Shown here: positions 1 through 9,819 of the stretch, piece by piece
Position numbering within the stretch: position 1 is the first letter of the stretch
How the letters are laid out: each line of letters begins with the position of its first letter
DNA from: Trichormus variabilis 0441
GTDB lineage: Bacteria; Cyanobacteriota; Cyanobacteriia; Cyanobacteriales; Nostocaceae
Reading direction: 5' to 3'
Assembly: GCF_009856605.1 (NCBI RefSeq)
Contig: NZ_CP047242.1
Span: 2,106,001-2,170,000, forward strand
Length of the DNA: 64,000 nucleotides
Notes under the pieces: generated by a model
The model's input: the letters and a program-made list of their open reading frames with translations, nothing else
Databases searched by the model: none
What the model was told of the DNA's origin: nothing
Program-made: the position numbers and the translations under genes

Positions 1-442
1 TAACAGCTTTTACTACTTCCCGTACAATGGCTTCTGCAACTTCCGGCTGTCGTAGTAAAGAAGAACCTCCGCCGTTTTTGGTAATTTTATTTACCGGACA
101 CCCCATATTGATATCAATCGTATCAGCGCCTTCCGCAACGGCTTTGATTGCTGCTTCTGCCAAAAAATCGGGACGACAGTCAAACAACTGAATACTGATT
201 GGTCGCTCGTTGGGGTCTACTTCCATAATTTTTGGTAACTGCTGGACGTAGTGTAAACCCGTAGCATTCACCATTTCTGTATACATCATCGAATCGGGTG
301 CATAGCGACGTACTAGACGGCGAAACACCATATCTGTCACCCCCGACAAAGGCGACTGAAGAACACGGCTTTTAACTACAAACGAGCCGATGTTTAGGGG
401 TTGGGAAAGTCTAGCTTTGAGGTTGGGGGACAGAGTAACCAT
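1..442 (-). CDS. dus: tRNA-dihydrouridine synthase, 5' part
   Basis: This is the N-terminal 147 codons of an FMN-dependent tRNA-dihydrouridine synthase, which reduces uridines in tRNA. The rest lies beyond the left edge. The reverse strand reads from an ATG at 440-442. The TIM-barrel start has a SPLSGVTD segment, and the strong family signature INMGCPVNKITKNGGGSSLL lies at about residues 112-131. The early part (LNIGSFVVKSRVLQSPLSG) resembles the DusB/NifR3 branch, but the exact paralogue cannot be told from a fragment. It runs in the same direction as the gene to its right, with only a heptamer repeat between them, so cotranscription is possible. Confidence 0.9.
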   Translation of the reverse strand, partial: MVTLSPNLKARLSQPLNIGSFVVKSRVLQSPLSGVTDMVFRRLVRRYAPDSMMYTEMVNATGLHYVQQLPKIMEVDPNERPISIQLFDCRPDFLAEAAIKAVAEGADTIDINMGCPVNKITKNGGGSSLLRQPEVAEAIVREVVKAV

Positions 443-470
443 AGAGGCAATTGAAAATACCAAATCAATC

Positions 471-512
471 TTAACTGTTGACTGTTGACTGTTAACTGTT
501 GAATGTTAAAAG
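471..512. repeat. Heptanucleotide tandem repeat (TTRACTG)n
   Basis: Five clear 7-bp units (TTAACTG, TTGACTG, TTGACTG, TTAACTG, TTGAATG) plus a degenerate sixth unit are in tandem. This is the STRR type common in heterocystous cyanobacteria. The array crosses the 3' end of the downstream MBL-fold gene, whose stop codon (492-494, reverse strand) is within a unit. Confidence 0.85.
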
Positions 513-1388
513 TTGACGCTCATCAGTCATTAGCTCAATACACTTGTGCATCTGCTGACGCATTGTATCAACGTCAGCATGAAAGCGTCGTCCATGCCCT
601 GGTAATACCCACTCAAATGAGTAATCAGCTAATCGGCGCATCGACTTAATTTGTTCTGCCCAAGAATACCAGCATACATCATGAAATGCGGTCAATTGTT
701 GCCGAGTTTCCGACCATGCAAGATGATCACCCGTAAACAAGAACTTGTTTTTGTATAGTAAAACGGTGTGTCCTTTAGTATGTCCAGGAACGGGAATAAT
801 TAATACATCTGCTTGTAAAGTAAATGGTTCAGAACCAGTTAATTGGATTTCTAAATTCCGAGTTCCCTCAGAAATTTCATCGATGTGCAAGATACGCTGA
901 CACTGAAAATGTTCAGCAAACTTTTGATGATCAGCTACATCATCCTGATGAGTTAAATACATAAATTTAATTCCCCCTATCTCCTCTATTCGTTTTACTA
1001 GAGGCGGTGTAAATCGAGGAGAATCTACTAAAATATTTCCCTCTGGAAGTTGAATTAAATAGCTGGCAGCACCATAGGATTTTTCCGAATGATAGCCACA
1101 GTGATAAATATTCTCAGCCACTAAAAGGGGAAAACTTTCCTGGGCAACTTTGATATCTTTGGGTTTTTCAACGGTGCCAATAGAACTTGTAGGACAAGAT
1201 AAAAGTGCTTGCAATGCTGCTAATCTTTCTGTTTCGTTTGTTGGTTGATGATATACTGCCGACATTTCATCAACACGATGAAAAACTTCTGGTGTCATCC
1301 AGCGACAGGTATCACAATCAATGCAGGTAGTATCTACATAAAAATCGCCGTTAGTATTTTGGGGGCGACGAAGATTTACATGAGCCAT
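492..1388 (-). CDS. Ferredoxin/metallo-beta-lactamase-fold fusion protein
   Basis: The 298-residue protein joins a single-cluster ferredoxin-like domain to an MBL-fold hydrolase. Cys22, Cys25 and Cys28 (CxxCxxC) plus Cys65 in SCPTSS are suited to one 4Fe-4S cluster. The MBL part (about 85-290) has a changed first metal motif, THQDDVADH (147-154), in place of THxHxDH. It is followed by PGHTKGH (about 201-207), TGDH (219-222) and a C-terminal PGHG. I recall a similar HxDDVADH form in plant and cyanobacterial chloroplast-type MBL proteins, so this is probably a real subfamily and not damage. The ATG is 1386-1388. The substrate is unknown; the iron-sulphur domain suggests a redox role (inference). 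Confidence 0.85.
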   Translation of the reverse strand: MAHVNLRRPQNTNGDFYVDTTCIDCDTCRWMTPEVFHRVDEMSAVYHQPTNETERLAALQALLSCPTSSIGTVEKPKDIKVAQESFPLLVAENIYHCGYHSEKSYGAASYLIQLPEGNILVDSPRFTPPLVKRIEEIGGIKFMYLTHQDDVADHQKFAEHFQCQRILHIDEISEGTRNLEIQLTGSEPFTLQADVLIIPVPGHTKGHTVLLYKNKFLFTGDHLAWSETRQQLTAFHDVCWYSWAEQIKSMRRLADYSFEWVLPGHGRRFHADVDTMRQQMHKCIELMTDERQLLTFNS

Positions 1389-1994
1389 AGTACACCTCTG
1401 TTTGCCAACCTAATTACTATGTGAGTAATTAACCCTGATTTCACCAGCCTAACAAAAACAACCTCTAACTATCAGCATCACTAGTAGTTTGGCAGCCCGA
1501 AAAGCAGGGGGAGCAGGAAGAGAAGTCGCAAGGAGGGTTTCCTTCCGGGCGAACTTCGGGGGAGAAAGAGTTTATTCATCATCTTCATTTTCCAAATGAA
1601 TAATTTAATTTCTGGAAGTCCCCAGAAGTTATTAGCCAAGTGGAGAGAGACAATTATTTGTGGGATGGGTAGAGCGATCGCTCTACCTGTGATCTTAATA
1701 AATTTTGTGTTCCGTTCCTTCACCCAACTTACTAGCGCGTCTCATCCACAAGTATCAAGAATTTATTGAAGAAGTTCCGAGTCTCATGCAGCATATTCGT
1801 AGGGTGCGTCAGACTACAGTTTTTCGCGATTTTCCGCAGATATTTGGTATTTAACGCACCTTACAGGAATTTTGGAATACAAGCTATTTAGTAGATATAC
1901 TCCAGATATTAGTATTTAGCATAAAAATATTAGAAGATAACAACAGTATCTGTTGTAGTTAATGATTATCTGATAGTAACCATTTTAATGCTCT
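1389..1994. other. Intergenic region with repeats
   Basis: About 600 bp without a convincing gene. It holds a G/C-rich patch around 1490-1560 and an imperfect palindromic repeat at 1799-1864. The final AT-rich 100 bp should contain the promoter of the large kinase gene. An 80-codon reading frame over 1481-1723 has no recognisable features and is not called. Confidence 0.6.
1799..1864. repeat. Palindromic dispersed-type repeat (GTAGGGTGCGT ends)
   Basis: The arms GTAGGGTGCGT (1799-1809) and ACGCACCTTAC (1854-1864) are inverted with 10 of 11 matches around a 44-bp centre. Elements with GTAGGGTGCGT...ACGCACCCTAC ends are a familiar dispersed repeat of cyanobacterial genomes. Confidence 0.7.
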
Positions 1995-4900
1995 ATGCAA
2001 TCTCTACCTCAACTTCTCTGGCCACCATGCTTAGAGTCAGTTATTGACCTTTCGCCACTGACGGTTGAGCCGGAAATGCCATTGTCAGATGCAGTTTCCC
2101 AAATGGCAAAGCAAGGTGCTGCTATTGTTGTGGTTGCCAATACTCAGATATTAGGGTGGTTATCAGAAAGAGATGTGGTAAAGCTGGTAGCCTTGGGTGT
2201 TGACTTGCAAACAACCACAATTTCGCAGGTGATGAACACCTCAATCATATTTTTCCAGGTTGCTCAATTTGAGGATATTGGGGCAATTATTTCTCTGTTA
2301 CGTCAACATCAATCGAGTTGCTTGTTAGTGGTTGATGAACAAGAGCAACTAATGGGAACAATTACCTCTGAAAGTATTTATCAAGCTCTGGGAGCAGCAA
2401 CGGAGTTGAATAGCCAAGAAGAACTAGAAACCTCGCAACAAGATTTTCAGTTGCTAAAGTCAGCAGTAGTTAATCCTCTCGATGCAATTGGGGCTAGTGA
2501 CGAGAGCCTTTGGCGTGTGGCTAATACTGCGCCAATATTAATTTGGATATCCGCTACAGATACGTCATGTATTTTTTTCAACAAAGCCTGGTTAGAGTTG
2601 ACTGGCAGTACCCTAGAGCAAGAAATAGGTAAAAGTTGGTCAGAAAAGTTGCATCCAGAAGATTTACAAGGTTTTTTAGATGTTTACTTGTCAGCTTTTC
2701 ATACTCATCAGTTTTTCTCCGTGGAATATCGACTACTAGGATTGAATGGAGAGTACCTTTGGCTACTAAATATTGGGGTTCCCAGATTTACATCTAATGG
2801 TGATTTTGCTGGTTATATTAATTCTTGTATAGATATTACTGAACACAAGCAATACTTTGCTGCATTAGAGGAGAGTACAAACAGACTCAAACTAGCGCTA
2901 GAGGCGACCAATACAATTTACTGGGAGCGAAATCTTAGTAATGACCAGTTATTCTTTCTAAATCCTGTTATTGAATTCGGAGATAGTGAGGAATTAACTC
3001 ATAGCGAGGTTATGTCTTTTTTCCATCCAGATGACAGGGAAAAAGTGGATATGGCTGCACAAGAAGCGATCGCCAATTGTAGTTGTTTAGAAATAGAACA
3101 TCGGCTGCCAGTAGCAGGGCAACCGTCTAAATATAAATGGTTTCTTTCAAAATCTACAATTCTCACGGATACAACAGGTAAACCCACTCGGATGATCGGC
3201 ATTTCGATGGATATTACCGACCGAGTAGAAGCACAAGATGCACTAGAACAAGCCAACCAAGAGTTAGAACGGCGAGTAGCAGAGCGCACCTTAGCCTTGC
3301 AGAAAGCAAATAGACAACTGCTGGCGGAAATTGGCGATCGCCAAATCGCTCAAGAGCAACTACGGCAATCTCAACAAATGTTGCAGTTAGTCATAGATAC
3401 GATTCCCCATTGTGTTTTTTGGAAAGATCGAAATTCCGTCTTTTTGGGCTGTAATCGTAAATTTGCCAAATTGTTAGGTTTTGATTATCCAGAAAATATT
3501 ATAGGAAAAACAGCCCACGATTTTCTCGCCAATCTTCAGGATGCAGACTTACACCGCCAGAGCGATGTTAGGGTCATCGAAACGAATACCCCTGAGTATC
3601 ACATAGTAGAACCCCTCCTGAAACCAAATGGACAAAAAATTTGGCTAGAAAAAAATAAAATTCCACTCCATGATCCTAAAGGTAACGTTGTAGGTATTCT
3701 TAGCACTTTGGAAGATATTACTGAACGCAAGCAAGTACAAGAAGCTTTAGAAAAAAGTGAAGAACGCTTTCGATTTTTAGCTGAATCTATCCCCCAACAG
3801 GTATGGATAGCTCGACCAGATGGCTACCTTGAATATGTGAACCGACGCACCCTTGAATACTTTGGTAATGTACCAGAAGCCATACTAGGCTGGAAATGGC
3901 AGCAATCGATACATCCTGATGATCGCAACCGTTGCTTGGAAATTTGGCAGCATTGTGTAGCCACTGGTGAACCCTTAGATGTAGAATTTCGCTGGTTAAG
4001 GACAACAGATCAAACCTATCGCTGGCACATAGGACGCGCCTTAGCACTACGCGATTCTCAAGGTAATATCATCAATTGGTTCGGGACAAATACAGATATT
4101 GATGATCGCAAACGGACAGAAGAAGCCCTGGCAGAAAGGGTAAAATTGTCAGACTTCCGCTCAGCAGTTGATACAATTCTCACTCAAAGTTACACCCTAC
4201 AGGATTTAATGCACGGCTCTGCTGATGCAGTAGTTAAACATCTCAATGCCGCCTTTGCTAGAATCTGGATACTCAATAAACAAGAAAATTTACTGGAATT
4301 ACAAGTTAGTTCGGGAAGATACACCCACCTAGATGGATCTCATAGATGTATACCAGTCGGTCAATGCAAAATCGGTTTAATTGCCCAAATAGGAAAGCCT
4401 CACCTCACCAATTCTGTACAAACAGATCCGCTTATCAGTAACCCAGATTGGGCCAAGCAAGAAGGAATAGTTGCCTTTGCCGGTTATCCCCTAATTGTGG
4501 AGAATGAGACATTAGGAGTGATTGCCATGTTTTCTTGCCAAGCACTCAGTGAATCTCATTTCCAAGCTTTGGGAATTGCAGCTAATCAGATCGCTATTGG
4601 TATCAAGCGTCAACAAACGGAAGCAGCTCTCAGGCATAGCGAAGAAAGGTTCCGCAACTTAGTTGAAACTAGTAGTGATTGGGTGTGGGAAGTTGATGAA
4701 AACGCTATCTATACTTACGTTAGTCCTAAAGCCAAAGATATTTTAGGTTACGAACCACAAGAATTATTGGGTAGAACTCCATTAGACATGATGCCACCAA
4801 CAGAAGCAGAACGTGTCATGAAGATTTTTAATTCCATTATTGCAGCACAACAGCCCTTTAAATGTCTTGAGAACACCAATGTTCATCAAGATGGTCATTT

Positions 4901-7220
4901 AGTGGTTCTCGAAACTAGTGGAGTGCCGATTTTTGATGCGGTGGGGAAATTTTGTGGTTATCGCGGGGTGGATCGAGATATTACTGCTCGTAAGGAAGTA
5001 GAAACGAACTTATATCAAACTCAACAGCAATTACAAGTAATTTTGGATAACTCCCCAGCCATAATTTATGTCATGGATTTGCAAAACCGATTTATCTTGG
5101 TGAATCAACAATATGAAAAACTATTCCACACCACTCAATCTGAAATTGTAGGCAAAAGTGTATATGAGACTTGGCCTGATGATATTGCTTATCAATATGC
5201 CATTAACAACCGTCAAGTTATTACCACTGGTATGGCGATAGAAGTTGAAGAAATGGTTCCCCAAGAAGATGGTCTACATACATATTTAAGTATTAAGTTT
5301 CCTTTAAAAGACCGTAATGGCATCATTTATGCAATGTGTGGCATTTCTACAGACATTACAGAGCGTAAATTGGCAGAAGATTCACTTCTCCGTTTCCACA
5401 AAGCGATGGAAAGTACAAGTGATGCTATTATCTTTGGTGATATTTTGAATATCAGTAATTATGCTAACCCAAGTTTTCAGGAATTATACGGTTATAATCT
5501 AGAGCAATTACAAGCGGCAGGGGGGGTATGCACAATTTTCCAGGAGCCTCAAAAGCAACGAGAAATCATGGCTAGGGTGATGAAAGGGGAATCTTGGCGG
5601 GGTGAAGTGGCCATGCGATCGCGCGATGGCCATTTATTACAAGTTGATCTGAGGGCAGATGCCATTAGAGACAGCAATGGTAAAATCATAGGCACTGTAT
5701 GTATCCATACAGACATAACCAAACGCCAGCAGGTAGAAGAAGGTTTAAAATTGCGCGATCGGGCGATCGATGCTAGCAGTAATGGCATCATTATTGCTGA
5801 TGCTAGCACTCCCAACAGACCCATTATCTATGTGAATCCTGCCTTTGAGCGCATGACTGGCTACTCTTCAGACGAAGTGATAGGACAAAACTTCCGTTTA
5901 TTCCAAAGTGCAGATATCGATCAACTAGGATTACGAGAACTGAGTACGGCCATGCAGGCAGGTAAGGCTTGCACTGTAGTTCTACGGAACTATCGCAAAG
6001 ATGGCAGCCTCTTATGGAACGAGTTAAACATCTCCCCTGTTTATGATCAAACTGGTCAACTTACCCACTATATAGGCATTCAAACAGATATCACAGAACG
6101 TAAACAAGCAGAAACAGCACTACTTGTCAGCCAACAGCGACTACAATATTTACTGACATCTAGCCCGGCTGTGATTTATACCTGCAAAACCTGTGGAGAT
6201 TTTGGCAGTATTTTTGTTAGTAACAACATCACCACCATAACTGGTTATGAAGCCCAAGAATTTATAGAAAATTCAGACTTTTGGTTCAATCATATCCATC
6301 CGGAAGACGCACCATCAGTCCTTAAAAAACTTTCCAGTGTCTTGGAAGCGGAAACTTACAAATTGGAATATCGATTTTTACACAAAGATGGCACATATCA
6401 TTGGCTATATGACCAAAGAAGGGTGGTGAAAGATGACACAAAGAATCCAGTGGAAATGGTCGGTTACTTAATAGATATTACAGACCGCAAACAACTCGAA
6501 GAATACTTAAAAGTAGCACTCGAAAAAGAGAAAGAATTGAGCGAACTTAAATCTCGCTTCGTATCCATGACTTCCCACGAATTCCGCACGCCGTTAAGTA
6601 CCATTTTATCTTCTTCTGAATTACTAGAACACTACCGCCACAAATGGACAGAGGAAAAACAACTCACTCACTTACATCGTATTCAAACTGCCGTCAAGCG
6701 GATGACGGAAATGTTAAATGACATTTTAATCATTGGAAAGGCAGAAGCGGGGAAACTAGAGTTTATGCCTAAACCCCTTGATGTCGTCGCCTATTGTCGA
6801 AATTTAGTAGAAGAAATCCAGCTAAACCTGAATAATAAGCAAGTTGATTTTATCAGTGAATATCAATCTATGTCATGTTGCATGGATGAAAAATTATTAG
6901 GACATATTCTTATTAACTTAATCTCCAATGCTATTAAATATTCTCCAGTCAATAGTAATGTTCAAGTTAAATTTTATTGTCGAGATCAATGTGCAGTATT
7001 TGAAGTTCACGATTGGGGTATTGGTATTCCAGCAGAAGATATTACGCACTTATTTGAATCATTTTATCGAGCGAAGAATGTTGGCAATATCTTAGGTACA
7101 GGGTTAGGATTAGCAATCGTTAAAAAATGTGTAGATGTTCACGAAGGGGAAATATCTGTTTCTAGTAACTCAGAAATTGGTACTCTATTTACTGTGAATA
7201 TTCCTTTAAAACAACAATAA
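1995..7220 (+). CDS. Giant CBS/multi-PAS/GAF sensor histidine kinase
   Basis: This 1741-residue soluble sensor kinase starts with a pair of CBS domains (about 15-140). About four PAS/PAC units follow (about 165-712), with a coiled coil near 408-462. Then come a GAF domain (about 736-872), about five more PAS/PAC units (877-1499), HisKA with the SHEFRTPL H-box (His1528), and HATPase_c (about 1632-1740, NLISNAIKYSP N-box and GTGLGLAI G2 box). There is no receiver domain and no membrane span, so it should sense cytoplasmic signals: adenine nucleotides via CBS, and redox, light or small ligands via PAS/GAF (family knowledge). Two receiver proteins follow on the same strand, the first 15 bp away, and are the likely phosphorelay partners. 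Confidence 0.92.
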   Translation: MQSLPQLLWPPCLESVIDLSPLTVEPEMPLSDAVSQMAKQGAAIVVVANTQILGWLSERDVVKLVALGVDLQTTTISQVMNTSIIFFQVAQFEDIGAIISLLRQHQSSCLLVVDEQEQLMGTITSESIYQALGAATELNSQEELETSQQDFQLLKSAVVNPLDAIGASDESLWRVANTAPILIWISATDTSCIFFNKAWLELTGSTLEQEIGKSWSEKLHPEDLQGFLDVYLSAFHTHQFFSVEYRLLGLNGEYLWLLNIGVPRFTSNGDFAGYINSCIDITEHKQYFAALEESTNRLKLALEATNTIYWERNLSNDQLFFLNPVIEFGDSEELTHSEVMSFFHPDDREKVDMAAQEAIANCSCLEIEHRLPVAGQPSKYKWFLSKSTILTDTTGKPTRMIGISMDITDRVEAQDALEQANQELERRVAERTLALQKANRQLLAEIGDRQIAQEQLRQSQQMLQLVIDTIPHCVFWKDRNSVFLGCNRKFAKLLGFDYPENIIGKTAHDFLANLQDADLHRQSDVRVIETNTPEYHIVEPLLKPNGQKIWLEKNKIPLHDPKGNVVGILSTLEDITERKQVQEALEKSEERFRFLAESIPQQVWIARPDGYLEYVNRRTLEYFGNVPEAILGWKWQQSIHPDDRNRCLEIWQHCVATGEPLDVEFRWLRTTDQTYRWHIGRALALRDSQGNIINWFGTNTDIDDRKRTEEALAERVKLSDFRSAVDTILTQSYTLQDLMHGSADAVVKHLNAAFARIWILNKQENLLELQVSSGRYTHLDGSHRCIPVGQCKIGLIAQIGKPHLTNSVQTDPLISNPDWAKQEGIVAFAGYPLIVENETLGVIAMFSCQALSESHFQALGIAANQIAIGIKRQQTEAALRHSEERFRNLVETSSDWVWEVDENAIYTYVSPKAKDILGYEPQELLGRTPLDMMPPTEAERVMKIFNSIIAAQQPFKCLENTNVHQDGHLVVLETSGVPIFDAVGKFCGYRGVDRDITARKEVETNLYQTQQQLQVILDNSPAIIYVMDLQNRFILVNQQYEKLFHTTQSEIVGKSVYETWPDDIAYQYAINNRQVITTGMAIEVEEMVPQEDGLHTYLSIKFPLKDRNGIIYAMCGISTDITERKLAEDSLLRFHKAMESTSDAIIFGDILNISNYANPSFQELYGYNLEQLQAAGGVCTIFQEPQKQREIMARVMKGESWRGEVAMRSRDGHLLQVDLRADAIRDSNGKIIGTVCIHTDITKRQQVEEGLKLRDRAIDASSNGIIIADASTPNRPIIYVNPAFERMTGYSSDEVIGQNFRLFQSADIDQLGLRELSTAMQAGKACTVVLRNYRKDGSLLWNELNISPVYDQTGQLTHYIGIQTDITERKQAETALLVSQQRLQYLLTSSPAVIYTCKTCGDFGSIFVSNNITTITGYEAQEFIENSDFWFNHIHPEDAPSVLKKLSSVLEAETYKLEYRFLHKDGTYHWLYDQRRVVKDDTKNPVEMVGYLIDITDRKQLEEYLKVALEKEKELSELKSRFVSMTSHEFRTPLSTILSSSELLEHYRHKWTEEKQLTHLHRIQTAVKRMTEMLNDILIIGKAEAGKLEFMPKPLDVVAYCRNLVEEIQLNLNNKQVDFISEYQSMSCCMDEKLLGHILINLISNAIKYSPVNSNVQVKFYCRDQCAVFEVHDWGIGIPAEDITHLFESFYRAKNVGNILGTGLGLAIVKKCVDVHEGEISVSSNSEIGTLFTVNIPLKQQ

Positions 7221-7235
7221 AAAAAGAGGTCAAAA

Positions 7236-8447
7236 ATGATTAAAATTTTAGTAATTGAAGATGAAGAGTCGGTCAGAGAAAATATTTTAGATTTGCTACA
7301 AGCTGAAGATTTTCATACCGTGTCTGCTGCTAATGGACGCATTGGCATAAATTTAGCACTGGCAGAATTTCCTGATTTAATCTTGTGCGATATGATGATG
7401 CCGGAAGTTGATGGATATGGAGTATTGTCAGCATTACGCCAAGAACCATTAACGGCAACTATTCCTTTTATTTTCCTAACGGCAAAATCTGCCAAGGCAG
7501 ATTTCCGCCAAGGTATGGATATGGGTGCAGACGACTACCTAACTAAACCATTTACCAGGGCGGAATTACTCAGTGCGGTGATGAATCGTTTAGAAAGGCA
7601 AGCCACTTTAAAAAAGTACTTAATAAATCAAAATGGTATTAAAATCTCATCTCCAAAAACGCAGTTGTTAGAGATGAGTCTACATAAAGTTATTCAACAA
7701 CAGAAATTTCAAGAGTTTGAGGTGCAATATCAGCCTATCGTTGATATTGCTTCAGGGAAAATAGTCGCGGCAGAAAGTTTATTACGTTGGCACAGTCCCG
7801 AATTAGGCTTTGTTTCTCCTTCAGAATTTATTCCATTAGCAGAGTCTACAGGTTTAATTGTGCCAATTGGTCAATGGGTAATAGCTAATGTTTGTCACCA
7901 AATTAAAAGTTGGCATGATTCTGGAGTGGATTTCTTAACCATTTCTGTGAATTTATCAGCAATGGAATTTAATAAACCAGATTTAATTCAGAGAATTACT
8001 GAATCTTTAAAAACCAATAATATAGCACCACATTATTTGGAAATAGAATTAACTGAAAGCATGATTATGCAAGACCTAAATAGTGCAATTTTTACCATGA
8101 ACAAATTGCAATCTCTAGGTGTTAGGCTCGCTATTGACGATTTTGGTACAGGTTACTCTTCTTTGATTTATCTCAAGAATCTGCCAGTTAATACACTGAA
8201 AATTGACAGATACTTCATTCATAATGTTGCTAAAGATAAACAAAAATCTGCTATTACCAAAGCTTTAGTAGAAATGGCACACAATATGAATATGCAGGTA
8301 GTGGCTGAAGGTGTAGAAACAGAATCAGAACTATACTTTTTAAAACAAAATAAATGTGATGCCATGCAAGGATTTCTCTTTAGTCGTCCATTACCAGCAG
8401 TAGAATTTGAAAATTTTCTGTGGAATAATAAACATCTGTCTGTATAA
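7236..8447 (+). CDS. Response regulator with EAL (c-di-GMP phosphodiesterase) output
   Basis: The 403-residue protein has an N-terminal receiver (1-120; acidic pocket EDE 8-10, phosphoacceptor Asp52 in CDMMMPEVDG, Lys in TKPFTRAE) and a C-terminal EAL domain (about 162-401). The EAL motif reads ESL (AAESLLRW), keeping the Glu. [24 protein letters not shown] and EGVE are all present, so phosphodiesterase activity on cyclic di-GMP is plausible. It starts 15 bp after the giant kinase gene with an AGAGGT ribosome site, which indicates an operon. Phosphorylation by that kinase would couple its inputs to c-di-GMP level (inference). Confidence 0.92.
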   Translation: MIKILVIEDEESVRENILDLLQAEDFHTVSAANGRIGINLALAEFPDLILCDMMMPEVDGYGVLSALRQEPLTATIPFIFLTAKSAKADFRQGMDMGADDYLTKPFTRAELLSAVMNRLERQATLKKYLINQNGIKISSPKTQLLEMSLHKVIQQQKFQEFEVQYQPIVDIASGKIVAAESLLRWHSPELGFVSPSEFIPLAESTGLIVPIGQWVIANVCHQIKSWHDSGVDFLTISVNLSAMEFNKPDLIQRITESLKTNNIAPHYLEIELTESMIMQDLNSAIFTMNKLQSLGVRLAIDDFGTGYSSLIYLKNLPVNTLKIDRYFIHNVAKDKQKSAITKALVEMAHNMNMQVVAEGVETESELYFLKQNKCDAMQGFLFSRPLPAVEFENFLWNNKHLSV

Positions 8448-8603
8448 AAGATAGCCAAATGATTACCACTGTTAACCAAAAGTTAACTTGATAATTACTA
8501 AAATATAGTAGTAGTTGCTTTTTGGTAATTTTTCATAAACTAAAGATCAGTAATCATCCATACAAACTTATGCGATTATTAAAAATTTATTTTATTGGCC
8601 AAT
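8448..8603. other. Spacer inside the signalling cassette
   Basis: AT-rich 156-bp spacer. No terminator hairpin or clear promoter is visible, so read-through from the REC-EAL gene remains possible. Confidence 0.4.
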
Positions 8604-9767
8604 ATGAATAAAATTCTGGTTATTGAAGATGATATCCATGTACGCCAAAATATCTTAGATTTGTTAGAAGGTGAAGGATTTAATATACTTGAAGCGCATA
8701 ATGGACTCCTTGGTGTGCAATTAGCTCAAGAAGAAATTCCTGACTTAATTATTTGTGATGTCATGATGCCGGAACTAGATGGATATGAAGTCTTAAAGGT
8801 ATTACGTCAATGTCCAGAAACAGCAATAATTCCTTTAATTTTTCTAACTGCTAAGTCTGATAAAAATGACTTCCGTCAAGGTATGGAGATGGGAGCAGAT
8901 GACTATATCATTAAACCTTTTACAAGAGCAGAGCTATTAGCAGCTATTGCCTGTCGATTAGAGAAACATATCACAATTAAACAAGAGAATCAAAGAAAAC
9001 TAGATAATCTGCGTAACAGTATTGCTTTATCTTTGCCTCACGAAATGCGAACACCTTTAAACGGGATATTAGGCTTTTCTCAAATTCTGATGGAAGAGAG
9101 TGATAGTCTTGATTCGCAAGCAATCCAGGAAATGGCAGAATCCATCTATCTATCTGGTGAACGTCTATTTAGCTTGATTCAGAACTTTTTAATGTACGCA
9201 GAGTTAGAAGTTATGGGAACTGACCCACAGCAAATTAAATTGCTGCAAAGTCAAACTACCATATTTCCTAATCTAACACTAATGGAAATCATTAGTGAAA
9301 AAGCTAAAAAAGCAGGAAGAGAAGCCGATTTACGGTTAGAATTACATCCTTGTAATGTAAGAATTTCCACAGCTAAGATTGCTAAAATTATAGAAGAATT
9401 ATTAGATAATGCTTTCAAATTTTCCCCTCCAGGTAGCCTAGTTCAAATCAAAAATCAGGTTATTAATAATTGCTTAATCTTATCATTTATCGATCATGGA
9501 CGAGGAATTACAGCAGCACAAATTGCTGAATTAGGAGCGTATCAGCAATTTGAGCGTAAACTTTATGAGCAGCAAGGTTCTGGATTAGGTTTAACTATTG
9601 CTAAACGCATAGCTGAACTACATGGCGGTAAATTAAAAATTCACAGCAAGCCACAAGAAAAGACTATTGTGCAAGTAGCACTACCATGTAGCCAGCGAAA
9701 AGAAGACTATTGTGACAATACTTACTATCAAAAATCGTCAATTATAGGCATCCGACTTGATCATTGA
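8604..9767 (+). CDS. Receiver-histidine kinase hybrid (REC-HisKA-HATPase)
   Basis: The protein has 387 residues from the ATG at 8604. A TTG three codons upstream is in frame, but the ATG product aligns with the start of the REC-EAL protein. The receiver (1-117) has EDD at 8-10, phosphoacceptor Asp52 in CDVMMPELDG and TKP-like IKPFTRAE. Its receiver is close to that of the upstream REC-EAL regulator, which suggests duplication. HisKA carries LPHEMRTPLN (His146). HATPase_c has ELLDNAFKFSP, DHGRGI and GSGLGLTIAKR. It probably acts as a relay in the same pathway as the two genes before it (inference from order and receiver similarity). Confidence 0.9.
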   Translation: MNKILVIEDDIHVRQNILDLLEGEGFNILEAHNGLLGVQLAQEEIPDLIICDVMMPELDGYEVLKVLRQCPETAIIPLIFLTAKSDKNDFRQGMEMGADDYIIKPFTRAELLAAIACRLEKHITIKQENQRKLDNLRNSIALSLPHEMRTPLNGILGFSQILMEESDSLDSQAIQEMAESIYLSGERLFSLIQNFLMYAELEVMGTDPQQIKLLQSQTTIFPNLTLMEIISEKAKKAGREADLRLELHPCNVRISTAKIAKIIEELLDNAFKFSPPGSLVQIKNQVINNCLILSFIDHGRGITAAQIAELGAYQQFERKLYEQQGSGLGLTIAKRIAELHGGKLKIHSKPQEKTIVQVALPCSQRKEDYCDNTYYQKSSIIGIRLDH

Positions 9768-9819
9768 AAAAATTTAAGTAAAATATTTTGCTTTTAATTT
9801 GCATAGTCCATAGTGATAT

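Noticed and set aside
492..1388. Glyoxalase II assignment for the MBL-fold protein
   Set aside because: The THxHxDH motif is altered and a ferredoxin domain is fused, which does not fit glyoxalase II.
1481..1723. 80-codon reverse-strand reading frame
   Set aside because: It covers a G/C-rich repeat-like patch, has no domain, signal peptide or ribosome site, and reads like translated repeat.
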